Shown here piece after piece: positions 16,887 through 24,917 of a DNA stretch of 64,000 bases; the first letter of the stretch is position 1; every line of letters begins with the position of its first letter. Below the pieces are notes generated by a model. It ran no database searches. It was given only the letters and a program-made list of their open reading frames with translations, and was not told the origin of the DNA. The stretch is from positions 1 to 64,000 of the forward strand of contig CAJTAK010000013.1 of NCBI GenBank assembly GCA_910574255.1, given 5' to 3'. The DNA is from Clostridia bacterium. Lineage in GTDB: Bacteria; Bacillota; Clostridia; Lachnospirales; Lachnospiraceae. The position numbers and the translations under genes are program-made.

Positions 16887-16939
16887 AGTGAACTGCAAAA
16901 GAGTACAATATCCTAAATCAGAACCAGAAAGTTTGTATT

Positions 16940-17170
16940 TTGACACATTTATACCTTAATACTTCAGAACTGTGTGGGAACCGGAGGTATCAGAAGGATT
17001 TGAAGCAGCGGCGATTGGAAAAACTCCAGAATCGGGTCTGCAAGGTCTGCGGAAAGACCTTCACACCCAAGCGGTCGGATGCGGTCTACTGCTCCAATGC
17101 CTGCCGCCAGCGGGCGTATCGCCAGAACGTTACGGATAAGCTAAGTGGTCAAATATACCACCACAACTAA
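16940..17170 (+). CDS. Cys-cluster small protein or C-terminal fragment, 76 aa
   Basis: Residues 34-65 carry CKVCGKTFTPKRSDAVYC then SNACRQRAYR, a C-x2-C ... C-x3-C zinc-finger-like motif that I associate with the C-terminal end of mobile-element proteins. The N-terminal part (RRYQKDLKQRRLEKLQNR) is a basic helix. No good ribosome-binding site is seen, so this may be the tail of a longer lost gene. It begins the stretch of foreign-looking DNA between lexA and the Bce module. Function not known. Confidence 0.4.
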   Translation: MTHLYLNTSELCGNRRYQKDLKQRRLEKLQNRVCKVCGKTFTPKRSDAVYCSNACRQRAYRQNVTDKLSGQIYHHN

Positions 17171-17562
17171 CCGTAACAGGGACATGGAATATGCGCCGGA
17201 CATGGGAATTGTCCAGACAGTCCCTCGCCAGTCTTGCTGCTATCCGATGATGGTGGCAAGGAGCAGGACTGCCGCTTTTCCAGTTTGCAGGGAGCGCAAG
17301 CCCCACTTGTTCCTGCGGAGCAGGAAACAACAGCGTTCGTTTCACGAATGCGCAGCCAGCCCCGTGAACGGGGCTGAAAAAGGGGTTTGGGGTTCTACCC
17401 TAACAAGCAGAAACTGCGGTTTCCGGCAATGCCGGGAACCGCAGTTTCGAGTCTTTGTGGGAACAAAGGCACTGCTTGCCAAGTAGTTATTATACTCCGT
17501 TGTCGCACATTGAAAAGGTTTATACTTGAGTTATAAGATATAATTTCCCATGACCCTTTCTA
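17171..17562. other. Non-coding remnant with a strong hairpin
   Basis: No gene can be supported. The stretch has a short GC hairpin (GCCCC-GTGAAC-GGGGC near 17354) and a very strong one: GAAACTGCGGTT and TCCGGCA at 17410-17428 pair with TGCCGGG and AACCGCAGTTTC at 17430-17448. The text around it (AAAAAGGGGTTTGGGG) reminds me of DNA before mobilisation genes in clostridial transposons, so it may be a relic of a transfer region; this is only an impression. Confidence 0.35.
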
Positions 17563-19518
17563 TTAGTTTGGCAACACACTCCTTTTTAAGCTGGTGTAAG
17601 CCAGCAAAATATAGATTGCGTAAATCAGAAAGAAAATCCCCAGCGAAATGAGCACGATGACCCTGGGACTGCTCATTCCCACCATCACCCCCGGCTCCGG
17701 GGCGTGGGCCAGGTGGAGGATGAACGGCACCCCAATCAGAACCGGCGGCACGGCGGGCATGGCGTAGTAGATGGCGAACTGCCGCCCAAGGGCCCGCCCC
17801 ATCTCCCGCCGGGCCATGCCCAGTTTTTGCAACAGGGCAAACTGCCGCCTATACCGCTCCGTCTCGCTGAGCTGTTGGATGGTAAGGATGGTCGCCGCAG
17901 TCATGGTGAGGGCCAGTGCCAGGTAAAACAAAGGGAACGCAGAGAGGGCTGTCCACGATGCTGCGTCTGCCTCCTCCATTGCTTTGGCGCGGATGGTGTC
18001 ATAGCTCCGGGTCAGGTCCTGTTCCTCCAGTCTATGATGAATCCAATACAGGCCGTAGAACTGATCTTCGGTCACCGGTTGGACCGTCTTCGCCGCATAG
18101 GCATAGTGATGCACCGGAAGTCCCTCTGCCGCATTGTCCGGTACCACAAGGGTGAATTGTGTCCCGTTGCTTGCGTTGTAGTCCTGCATCAAGTGTTCTG
18201 TATGCACCCCGCCAAGGGTCAGCTGGGCGCCCCCCACAGAAATGGGCTGGGGGAAGCCCGCAAGATATTCTCCCAGATAAGACCAGCAGTGAATCAGATA
18301 TTCTCCAGGCTTCAGTTCCACCGGCGGATAGCCCGCGATGGCCCGCAGCGCCGCATAATCGCTGTACCGCAGTACCGGGTCCTGTTCATAGTAGCGGAAG
18401 TAATCCTCCCCGCTTTCTTCCACATAATCCAGAACCCGGCTGTCTCCAGTATGATAAACATTGTAGCGCAGGGACTGTTCCACGGGGATACTCGCCCGGA
18501 TGTAGTCAAAATAGTCCTCGCTGAGCGGCGTGTCATCTTCACTGCCGAGATACAGGTCAAAGCAGCCGCTCTCCGCCGCCCGGCTCTCGAAAAGCCCACG
18601 GAACACCAGTCCGGCTCCTTCAGAGATGATCGTAGCCGTAAAAATCACGGAAATCACTGCCATGACGATTCCTATAGTGGCCAGCTTTGCAGTGAGGGTA
18701 CGGAAAATCAGCAGGTTCTGTCCCTGATATTTCCGGGCAGGGCGTTTGTCGAAAAAGTCCGGTACACCAGAGGCGAAGCTGAGGAAGAAGCCGAAGAGGG
18801 CGAAAATCACGCACCCTCCCCCCATGACTGCCAATGCCAGTACAGGCGTTATCATCAACGCAGTTCCGATGATGCCCAGCACGATGGACAGGACGAACAT
18901 CATCCGCAGCTTCCTGCCTGTCTGGATAACGGCCCCCTGATTCACCCTGTCGGTATAAATCAAATCGTGGATGTTGGCTTTACGGATGCGTTTCCGCCCC
19001 CGGTCTAGGGCGAAAAGGTAAATCAGCGCAAAATAAAGGACCGTCAGTCCCGCCGCCGGGAGGGACAGGGTCAGGACGAAGTGATACGGCATGCCGAACA
19101 GTGCGAACAGAACAGCCCGCAGCATCTGATAGAAAAGGCTGCCCAGGACAGTCCCCAGCACCAGGGCACAACCGCCAATGGCTAAGTTTTCCAGGAAGAA
19201 CAGCCGGGCCACCTGCTTGTTTGTCAATCCGATAAGCAGATAGGTTCCCAATTCCCGTCCCCGGCGGGAGAGCATAAATCCTGTGGCGTAGCTCACCAGC
19301 CAGCCGAAGACGCACACTACCACAATGCTGGCCAGGACAAGCATAAGGCGGAAGTTGGAGAGGCTTCTGGAAAGAGTATGGATCTCCTGAGAGAATATCA
19401 GCCCATTGAAAGCGTACAACAGTGCCGCCGCCATAACGACTGTGACGAAGTAGACCATATAGTCCTGCGCCTGCCGCCTGGCGTTGCGCAGGGAGAGCTT
19501 AGAGTACGTCACTGACAT
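17563..19518 (-). CDS. BceB-type FtsX permease, 651 aa
   Basis: Membrane subunit of a peptide-antibiotic (bacitracin/lantibiotic type) ABC transporter. N-terminal spans contain VVMAAALLYAFNGLIF and a FtsX core. A large extracytoplasmic domain lies between about residues 300 and 520, as in BceB proteins, where it contacts the antibiotic. C-terminal spans contain FYLALALTMTAATILTI. Length fits the family (about 640-660). The ATG at 19518 overlaps the ATPase stop by 20 bases; a longer frame reaching 19656 would overlap the ATPase gene heavily and begins with non-membrane sequence, so it is rejected. Last gene of bceR-bceS-bceA-bceB. GC-rich compared with flanking genes. Confidence 0.88.
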   Translation of the reverse strand: MSVTYSKLSLRNARRQAQDYMVYFVTVVMAAALLYAFNGLIFSQEIHTLSRSLSNFRLMLVLASIVVVCVFGWLVSYATGFMLSRRGRELGTYLLIGLTNKQVARLFFLENLAIGGCALVLGTVLGSLFYQMLRAVLFALFGMPYHFVLTLSLPAAGLTVLYFALIYLFALDRGRKRIRKANIHDLIYTDRVNQGAVIQTGRKLRMMFVLSIVLGIIGTALMITPVLALAVMGGGCVIFALFGFFLSFASGVPDFFDKRPARKYQGQNLLIFRTLTAKLATIGIVMAVISVIFTATIISEGAGLVFRGLFESRAAESGCFDLYLGSEDDTPLSEDYFDYIRASIPVEQSLRYNVYHTGDSRVLDYVEESGEDYFRYYEQDPVLRYSDYAALRAIAGYPPVELKPGEYLIHCWSYLGEYLAGFPQPISVGGAQLTLGGVHTEHLMQDYNASNGTQFTLVVPDNAAEGLPVHHYAYAAKTVQPVTEDQFYGLYWIHHRLEEQDLTRSYDTIRAKAMEEADAASWTALSAFPLFYLALALTMTAATILTIQQLSETERYRRQFALLQKLGMARREMGRALGRQFAIYYAMPAVPPVLIGVPFILHLAHAPEPGVMVGMSSPRVIVLISLGIFFLIYAIYILLAYTSLKRSVLPN

Positions 19519-20257
19519 CACCCCCCAGCGCAGCCAGCACGTCCAGAATTTCGTGATAGAACACCGGCCTGCCCCGGTCCCCCCGGAGCAGTTCGTTGAA
19601 CACCCGGCCATCCTTGAGGAACAACACCCGTTTGGCATAGCTGGCACTGTAAGCATCGTGAGTGACCATGAGAATGGTAGCGCCCATGTCCTGGTTCATG
19701 GTGGTCATGATCTCCAACAGATTCTTGGATGCCTTGGAGTCCAGCGCCCCGGTGGGTTCGTCAGCCAGGAGCAGGGATTGTCCCGCAACCATTGCTCGGG
19801 CGCAGGCGGTCCGCTGCTTCTGTCCGCCGGAAACCTGATAGGGAAACTTGGGCAGGATGTCAGTGATCCCCAGCTTTTGGGCAACATCCCGCACCCGCTC
19901 TTGTACCGTTTTGGGGTCAGTATGGTTCAGCGAGAGGGCCAGTCCGATGTTTTCCTCAACCGTTAAAGTATCCAGCAGATTGAAGTCTTGGAACACAAAG
20001 CCCAACCGTTCCCTACGGAATTTTGCCAATTCTTCCTCGGACAGATCAGCAATACTCACACCGTCCAGCAGGATACTCCCGGCGCTGATGGTGTCGATGG
20101 TGGAGATGCAGTTGAGCAGGGTGGTCTTGCCCGAACCGGACGCCCCCATGATTGCCAGAAACTCCCCGGCCTCCACGTTGAAGCTCACCCGGTCCAGGGC
20201 CTTGGTGACATTGTTTTTGCTCCCATAATATTTTTCGATATTTTGTACTTGTAACAT
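19499..20257 (-). CDS. BceA-type ABC ATPase, 252 aa
   Basis: Walker A GASGSGKT at residues 38-45, Q-loop VFQDFNLLDTLT, signature VSGGQKQR near 143, Walker B LLLADEPTGALD, and switch His in MVTHDAYSA. The LLLADEPTGALD segment and FQDFNLLDTLTVEENI are hallmarks of the LolD/BceA class that drives FtsX-type permeases. Upstream of, and overlapping, the permease gene. In the Bce paradigm the transporter both removes the peptide from its lipid target and signals flux to the kinase BceS. GGAGGCAAACCGCC precedes the ATG. Confidence 0.92.
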   Translation of the reverse strand: MLQVQNIEKYYGSKNNVTKALDRVSFNVEAGEFLAIMGASGSGKTTLLNCISTIDTISAGSILLDGVSIADLSEEELAKFRRERLGFVFQDFNLLDTLTVEENIGLALSLNHTDPKTVQERVRDVAQKLGITDILPKFPYQVSGGQKQRTACARAMVAGQSLLLADEPTGALDSKASKNLLEIMTTMNQDMGATILMVTHDAYSASYAKRVLFLKDGRVFNELLRGDRGRPVFYHEILDVLAALGGDVSDVL

Positions 20258-20336
20258 GGCGGTTTGCCTCCTTTGCTTGTGGCTCTATGGTACACCAAAA
20301 GCGAAGGCCGTTGTATCGAAGTCATATTGATTTTCC

Positions 20337-21347
20337 TTACAATTTTGTAAGGTTCTCCTTCGCCGGGAAGGTCAGAGTCACGGTAGTCCCTTTTCCCTCC
20401 ACGGAGGCGGCCGCCAGTCCCAGATTCAGGAACCCCGCCAGTTTTTTGCAGAGATACAGTCCCATGCCGGTAGAATTACCCCGGCTTCGTCCGTTTGTGC
20501 CAGTGAAGCCCCTGTCAAATATCCGGGGCAGTTCATGGACGGGGATTCCAATGCCATTATCGTGAACAATGAGCTGAGTCTGTTTCCCCAGCGGCTTTGC
20601 GGAAAGTGTGATGACCGGTGCTGTCCCCCGGTAACGGGCGGCATTTTGGAGCAGTTGGCCCAGGATGAACACTGCCCACTTTTCATCGGTATAGACGGTA
20701 CAATCCAATTCCTCCGTTACCACCTGAACACCGCTTTGAATCAACAGAGAACGATGATTTTCAATCGCCTGCGTAGCGATTTTTCCCAAGTCTATCTGTC
20801 TAAGCAGGCAATCTTGTTCCGGGTTCTCCGCGCGAGCGTAAAACAAGGCCCGCTCTACATGGGTCTCGATTTGCGCCAGCTCCGCGGTCAGCTTCCGGCG
20901 GGTATCCCCGTCCAGTTCCCGGCAAATGAGCCGGGCAGCGGTGATAGGAGCCTTGATTTCATGCACCCATTGTTCCACATACTCTCGGTACTCCCGTTGC
21001 TGAGCCTGCGCGTCGGATACCGCCCCCGTCATAGCCCGGCCTGCCCGCCGGGTCAGGTCAAAGAGATGGCGCTCATAGAGATTTTTGGGAAGTGGGACAC
21101 ACTCCATAAATAAATACTTCCGATCCAAGCCCTCCAAAATATTTTCTAATTCCAGCAAGCGGGCACGTTGTTGAAAGAAATCGAACACATTCACACTCAC
21201 GAAAACCATCAGAAGCGTGAGCAGCAAAACTAAAAGGATTCCTGATTGCGTTCCTGTGGCGAGAAGGAACAGTGCCGCCAATCCGGTGCAAATCAGTTGG
21301 AGGGCAATCCGGCCCAGCCGGTCAGATAAAAATTCCTGCAAGGTCAT
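20337..21347 (-). CDS. BceS-type intramembrane-sensing histidine kinase, 336 aa
   Basis: Two N-terminal membrane spans (residues about 12-55) with almost no extracellular loop mark the intramembrane-sensing class. A dimerisation helix has His129 in YVEQWVHEIKAPITAARL. The HATPase domain has an N box in QNAARYRG, a G1 box in HDNGIGI and a G2 box in STGMGLYLCKKLA. Kinases of this type do not bind the drug themselves but read the activity of the cognate BceAB transporter, whose genes follow 79 bases downstream. The start overlaps the regulator stop by four bases (ATGA). Confidence 0.9.
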   Translation of the reverse strand: MTLQEFLSDRLGRIALQLICTGLAALFLLATGTQSGILLVLLLTLLMVFVSVNVFDFFQQRARLLELENILEGLDRKYLFMECVPLPKNLYERHLFDLTRRAGRAMTGAVSDAQAQQREYREYVEQWVHEIKAPITAARLICRELDGDTRRKLTAELAQIETHVERALFYARAENPEQDCLLRQIDLGKIATQAIENHRSLLIQSGVQVVTEELDCTVYTDEKWAVFILGQLLQNAARYRGTAPVITLSAKPLGKQTQLIVHDNGIGIPVHELPRIFDRGFTGTNGRSRGNSTGMGLYLCKKLAGFLNLGLAAASVEGKGTTVTLTFPAKENLTKL

Positions 21348-22012
21348 AGCTGATACCCCATTCCACGCCGGGTCTTGATGGCATCAGGCAGGCCAATTTC
21401 CGCCAGTTTACCCCGCAGCCGGGTCATATTAACACTGAGGGTGTTGTCATCAATGTAAATTTGATTGTCCCATAACGCATCAATCAGATCAGCTCTGGAA
21501 ACAATTTGCCCCGTATGTGCCATCAGACAAGCCAGTATTTGTAGTTCGTTTCGGGTCAACTCCGCAGTTTTTCTGTTGGCCGACACAACTCCTTTTGTCA
21601 GGCTCAAACGCAGTTCTCCGGCCTCCAGAACATCAGCCGGTTCCGGCTCATCAAGGCTCCGGCGCAGAACCGCCTTGATGCGGGCCAGCAGAACAGGGAC
21701 GCTGTAAGGCTTGGTGATGTAGTCGTCCCCACCCAGGCTCAGTGCCCGCACCTCGTCCACACCAGCATCTCGGCTGGTGACAAAAATAATCGGCGCAGAA
21801 ACAGCTTTCCGCAGAGCGGCGCATAAGGAAAAACCATCCCGCCCTGGCAGTCCAATATCCAAGAGAATCAAATCCGGGCGCTCCAAGACCACCTGCCCCA
21901 GTATATCTGTAAAATTTGTAACCACCAGAGGCGTATATCCTTCGTTTTCCAGAAGCAGAGCCAATTCCTCCTGGATAGCGGTATCGTCCTCTATAACCAT
22001 TATTTTTTGCAT
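21344..22012 (-). CDS. OmpR/BceR-type response regulator, 222 aa
   Basis: Receiver domain with acidic pocket IEDD (residues 7-10), phospho-acceptor Asp52 (LLLDIGLPG) and Lys in ITKPYS, then an OmpR-type winged helix (ELTRNELQILACLMAH, DDNTLSVNMTRLRGKL, TRRGMGYQL). First gene of the four-gene Bce module on the minus strand and translationally coupled to the kinase. It should activate bceAB transcription when peptide antibiotic is present. A plausible promoter lies 30 bp upstream. Confidence 0.92.
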   Translation of the reverse strand: MQKIMVIEDDTAIQEELALLLENEGYTPLVVTNFTDILGQVVLERPDLILLDIGLPGRDGFSLCAALRKAVSAPIIFVTSRDAGVDEVRALSLGGDDYITKPYSVPVLLARIKAVLRRSLDEPEPADVLEAGELRLSLTKGVVSANRKTAELTRNELQILACLMAHTGQIVSRADLIDALWDNQIYIDDNTLSVNMTRLRGKLAEIGLPDAIKTRRGMGYQL

Positions 22013-22041
22013 ATTACCACTACCGCCCTGTCGTTTCCCCT

Positions 22042-22071
22042 ATACTAACACGAACAGAGCGCACTTGTCCA
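22042..22071 (-). promoter_or_regulatory. Possible promoter of the Bce module
   Basis: On the minus strand TGGACA (22066-22071) and TAGTAT (22042-22047) are 18 bases apart and 30 bases before the bceR ATG. Both hexamers are imperfect. Confidence 0.35.
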
Positions 22072-22172
22072 GACGCAGTTGTCCTCATGAAAATCAAAAA
22101 ATCTCACATTCTCCCCTTGACAACAGCTTTAGAGTGCTATGCGGATGCGTATTAAAATTTTTTTCGGAGAAA

Positions 22173-22277
22173 TTATCCTTGACAAATCTCTTCTTGGTTG
22201 CTGATGGAATTACTATCACCTTGGAGTTCATCACGGGAGAGCCTCTCGTACAGCGGGGTGATCTTGGTTTTCGTCAT
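22173..22277 (-). pseudogene. 5' stub of a large serine recombinase
   Basis: After a good AGGAGG site, the ATG at 22277 opens MTKTKITPLYERLSRDELQG then DSNSISNQ, followed by divergent residues and a stop, 34 codons in all. LYERLSRD(D)E...GDSNSI.NQ is the N-terminal catalytic-domain opening of TnpX/TndX-like large serine recombinases that move clostridial conjugative and mobilisable elements, although the catalytic Ser-containing segment is only partly retained. The rest of the gene is gone. It lies at the upstream edge of the GC-rich Bce module and is direct evidence that this block arrived on, or was hit by, a mobile element. Confidence 0.7.
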
Positions 22278-22295
22278 AGCGTCTGCCTCCTTACA

Positions 22296-22372
22296 TGAAA
22301 TATGCTCTAAATGAGTTCTTCACTAACCATGAGAAAATCTTGTGATTAAGAAGTCATTTAGAGCATATTTCA
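22296..22372. repeat. Perfect 19-bp inverted repeat
   Basis: TGAAATATGCTCTAAATGA (22296-22314) is the exact complement of TCATTTAGAGCATATTTCA (22354-22372), and pairing continues for about six more positions with one mismatch. It is 18 bases upstream of the recombinase stub and between that stub and the NUDIX gene. It could be the terminus or attachment region of the acquired block, a small MITE, or a transcription terminator. Without a T run I favour a mobile-element relic. Confidence 0.6.
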
Positions 22373-22468
22373 CCTATAACGGCCAAAGTCTTCCTGCCCT
22401 TAAGGAGTATTTATCAGGGATGTCATGGCTTATATTTTCGTATACGGACTGCCAGTATCTTTAAGTTC

Positions 22469-23095
22469 TCAAACAGATCGATATCCCTCTAAAAATCCAA
22501 AGGGATCTTTCGGATCTTCATGTAGAAAGTGCATCATCATATAAGCACACATAAGAGATACATGCTCTTCTCTGAGAATCCGCAGAACTTCCTTTCGATC
22601 TGCCAAAACTACTTCTATCTCTTCTGTCTCCTCCTGCTCTTTTTTCGAGATCTCTCCCTCCGCTGTGCCATATACTGCGGCACAGGACTCATCGGTCATT
22701 CCAATGGTAGTAAAATAAGGCTTGGAATAGATCGGATCCACTTCTACAGGGTGGAAGGTAAGGCCCGTCTCCTCTCTTAACTCTCTGACACCTGCCTTAT
22801 GAAAGTCCTCCCCCTCATCAATCAGGCCAGCCGGAAATTCATAGATATAGTTTCCGATGCTGTAACGATATTGCCGGATCAGCACTACATGATCCTTCTG
22901 TTCCCCGTAAAGGGCATAGATGATCACCCCGTCCGGCTTGTTTTTCCCTGTGGCAAGCTTCATATCCTCTTTGTGCCGGGCTCTGGAAGCTACCTGATAG
23001 GGATGCTGATTTCCATTCTTATCCTCCACCTCTAAATCATACATATTTAAAAATCGATTGTCTGTAACCTGTGTAACTTTTAAAATCTTTCCCAT
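22469..23095 (-). CDS. NUDIX hydrolase (ADP-ribose pyrophosphatase-like), 208 aa
   Basis: The Nudix box spans GLIDEGEDFHKAGVREL then REETGL (consensus G-x5-E-x7-REUxEExGU), with the preceding YEFPAG typical of ADP-sugar pyrophosphatases. N-terminal beta strands before it fit dimeric ADP-ribose hydrolases, which split ADP-ribose to AMP and ribose-5-phosphate. GGGGAGAG precedes the ATG. It is 18 bases downstream of the DUF554 gene on the minus strand and marks the return to ordinary chromosomal DNA. Confidence 0.85.
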   Translation of the reverse strand: MGKILKVTQVTDNRFLNMYDLEVEDKNGNQHPYQVASRARHKEDMKLATGKNKPDGVIIYALYGEQKDHVVLIRQYRYSIGNYIYEFPAGLIDEGEDFHKAGVRELREETGLTFHPVEVDPIYSKPYFTTIGMTDESCAAVYGTAEGEISKKEQEETEEIEVVLADRKEVLRILREEHVSLMCAYMMMHFLHEDPKDPFGFLEGYRSV

Positions 23096-23113
23096 CTGTC
23101 TCTCCCCTTTCTA

Positions 23114-23800
23114 TCACATAAATCTGCACAGCAAAATCGGCATAAATACAGCTGGAATAGAATTCATCACGCAGATTTTATTTTTAAAAAGCATATTGAT
23201 GGCTACTCCCATAATAAGGAGAGATCCCACACAGGTCATCTCATTGATCACCGCAGCAGTCAGGAAAGGCTCAATAAACTGGGCGCACAAAGCCAATCCT
23301 CCCTCATAGACCAGACACAGAACACCTGCAAAGAAAACGCCAAAGCCCAGACTGGAAGCAAGTACTACGGCTGCTATCCCGTCAATAAGAGATTTGGCAA
23401 TAAGAGTACTGTGATCTAAGGATAAACCGCTCTGCAGAGAACCTACAATCGTCATGGCTCCAGTACAGAATAAAAGACTGCTGGTGACAAATGCTTCCGC
23501 AACAGAAGTCTGGCTATTTTTAGATTGAAACTTATTTTGGATCCACTCTCCCAGCCGTTCCATCCGGGCATTCAAGTCCAAAAACTCTCCGATCACCGTT
23601 CCAACAGCCATAGATACAATGGCAATTAACACATTTTCCCCCTCAAAGGCCCCACTGATGCCAATATAAATTACACAAAGGGAGAGTCCTTTCATAATGG
23701 ATTCTCCCATACGTTTCGGAAGGCCTTTTTTCAGCAAAAGACCTACAGCGCTTCCGATAAATACGGCAAGTGCATTAACTACTGCTCCTGTCAAAATCAT
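23114..23800 (-). CDS. DUF554 family membrane protein, 228 aa
   Basis: Opens MILTGAVVNALAVFIGSAVG, the conserved start of DUF554 (YqgA/YdfK) proteins, with KGLP..MGESIMKGLSLCVIYIG and GTVIGEFLDL following. About seven membrane spans, no soluble domain. Function of the family is unknown; a transport role is usually assumed. GGGAGGATA precedes the ATG. Same orientation as the NUDIX gene. Confidence 0.88.
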   Translation of the reverse strand: MILTGAVVNALAVFIGSAVGLLLKKGLPKRMGESIMKGLSLCVIYIGISGAFEGENVLIAIVSMAVGTVIGEFLDLNARMERLGEWIQNKFQSKNSQTSVAEAFVTSSLLFCTGAMTIVGSLQSGLSLDHSTLIAKSLIDGIAAVVLASSLGFGVFFAGVLCLVYEGGLALCAQFIEPFLTAAVINEMTCVGSLLIMGVAINMLFKNKICVMNSIPAVFMPILLCRFM

Positions 23801-23888
23801 TGGTATATCCTCCCGTCAAATGCTGTAGTAATGCTAAATCAATATACTTTATGGACAGGCAGACTTTGTCCGGCAAGGTATCTGCAGG

Positions 23889-24251
23889 CTACACCTCCAG
23901 TTCTTCCGCCTGTATCAGCGAACCGTCACGCCAAATTCGCTCTAAATCGTAAAATAGCCGATTTTCTTCATCAAACACATGGATGATAATGTCGCCGTAA
24001 TCCAGCAAGACCCAATTAGCCGTATTGTAACCCTCCACCTGCTTTGGGGAAAAGCCTGCTTCACGAAGCTTCTCCTCCACATTATCCACCATGGCCTGCA
24101 CCTGATTCCGATTGGAACCACTTGCAATGAGAAAATAATCTGCCAGTACGCTGACCTCGGATATGTCCAGAATACGCACATCCTTTGCTTTCTTATCCTC
24201 CAATGCCTGGCAAGCCTTCTTTGCCATTTCCTTTGATTGTTTCAGAGTCAT
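23889..24251 (-). CDS. rsfS: Ribosome silencing factor RsfS, 120 aa
   Basis: Full-length RsfS/Iojap family protein: KKACQALEDKKAKDVRILDI, the core DYFLIASGSNRNQVQAMVDN, and the C-terminal WVLLDYGDIIIHVFDEENR then FYDLERIW. It binds ribosomal protein uL14 and blocks subunit joining when nutrients are low. AAGGAGGG precedes the ATG and belongs to a shortened copy of the leader element (E2). It follows yqeK and nadD, the usual Firmicutes neighbourhood. Confidence 0.95.
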   Translation of the reverse strand: MTLKQSKEMAKKACQALEDKKAKDVRILDISEVSVLADYFLIASGSNRNQVQAMVDNVEEKLREAGFSPKQVEGYNTANWVLLDYGDIIIHVFDEENRLFYDLERIWRDGSLIQAEELEV

Positions 24252-24257
24252 ATGCTT

Positions 24258-24300
24258 CCCTCCTTTTTTAAATTGCTGCGCAATGGTACTAAGCTGGACT
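24258..24300 (-). repeat. Structured leader element, internally deleted rsfS copy (E2)
   Basis: Read on the minus strand: AGTCCAGCT joined directly to TAGTACCATTGCGCAGCAAT and then TTAAAAAAGGAGGG. The first part equals the 5' end of copies E3/E4 (AGTCC[A/G]GCTAAG) and the second their 3' end (TTTAGTACC...GCAACTTAAAAAGGAG), so the central hairpins are missing. It fills nearly the whole gap between the yqeK stop and the rsfS start and supplies the ribosome-binding site. Confidence 0.7.
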
Positions 24301-24302
24301 TT

Positions 24303-24908
24303 TTATTCCAGTTGCGCATTTTCTGCCAGGCCTTCCTGTTTTTCCCTGTAATACTCGTACGCCTTTACAGTCATTTCATCAATCTCACTGGATCCCTTGT
24401 CCAGATATTTCAATGTATCTGAAAGAATCCGGTACAAAGCCTGATTGATATCTATAAAAGCCAGCTTTCGAACCTCCGGCAGATTTTCTGCTTTGTTGCG
24501 TTTCGGCTCAATATAATCAGCAACATAGACAATCTTGTCCAGCAGGGACATATTCGGCTTTCCTGTGGTGTGATTCAAAATCGCACTGATAATCTCCTTG
24601 TCCGTTATCCCATACTGGTCCATGGCCAAAAACGCCCCCAGCTTGGCATGAAGCAGGAAAGGATTTCTGCGCTCTGTCTCTGTCATCTGAATATTGTGCT
24701 TTTCACAGAGCTTCAGCTTCTTTCCATTTGGAATGCATTTGGCACAATCGTGAAGGAGACCGGCCATCTGGGCTTTTTGAATGTCATATTCGTAACGCAT
24801 AGCAAGAGCCGCACAGGTATACATAACTCCCAAGGTGTGCTGATAGCGTCCGTCGTCCATCTCATGCTTCAATTTCTTCTGATAAGCTTTCATATCATAG
24901 TTTTTCAT
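24303..24908 (-). CDS. yqeK: YqeK HD-domain Ap4A hydrolase, 201 aa
   Basis: HD-family phosphohydrolase with the metal ligands in YQHTLGV, GLLHDCAKC, LLHAKLGA and HTTGKPNMSLLDKIVYVADYI. YqeK proteins hydrolyse diadenosine tetraphosphate symmetrically to ADP. Preceded by nadD with a 9-base gap and followed by rsfS, the standard order. The ATG at 24908 follows GAGGAATTCGG. Confidence 0.93.
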   Translation of the reverse strand: MKNYDMKAYQKKLKHEMDDGRYQHTLGVMYTCAALAMRYEYDIQKAQMAGLLHDCAKCIPNGKKLKLCEKHNIQMTETERRNPFLLHAKLGAFLAMDQYGITDKEIISAILNHTTGKPNMSLLDKIVYVADYIEPKRNKAENLPEVRKLAFIDINQALYRILSDTLKYLDKGSSEIDEMTVKAYEYYREKQEGLAENAQLE

Positions 24909-24917
24909 CCGAATTCC

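Noticed and set aside
17704-19008. 434-codon plus-strand open frame opposite bceB
   Set aside because: It is fully antisense to a well-supported permease gene in GC-rich DNA, is rich in His/Arg/Gln with no domain, and lacks a ribosome-binding site.
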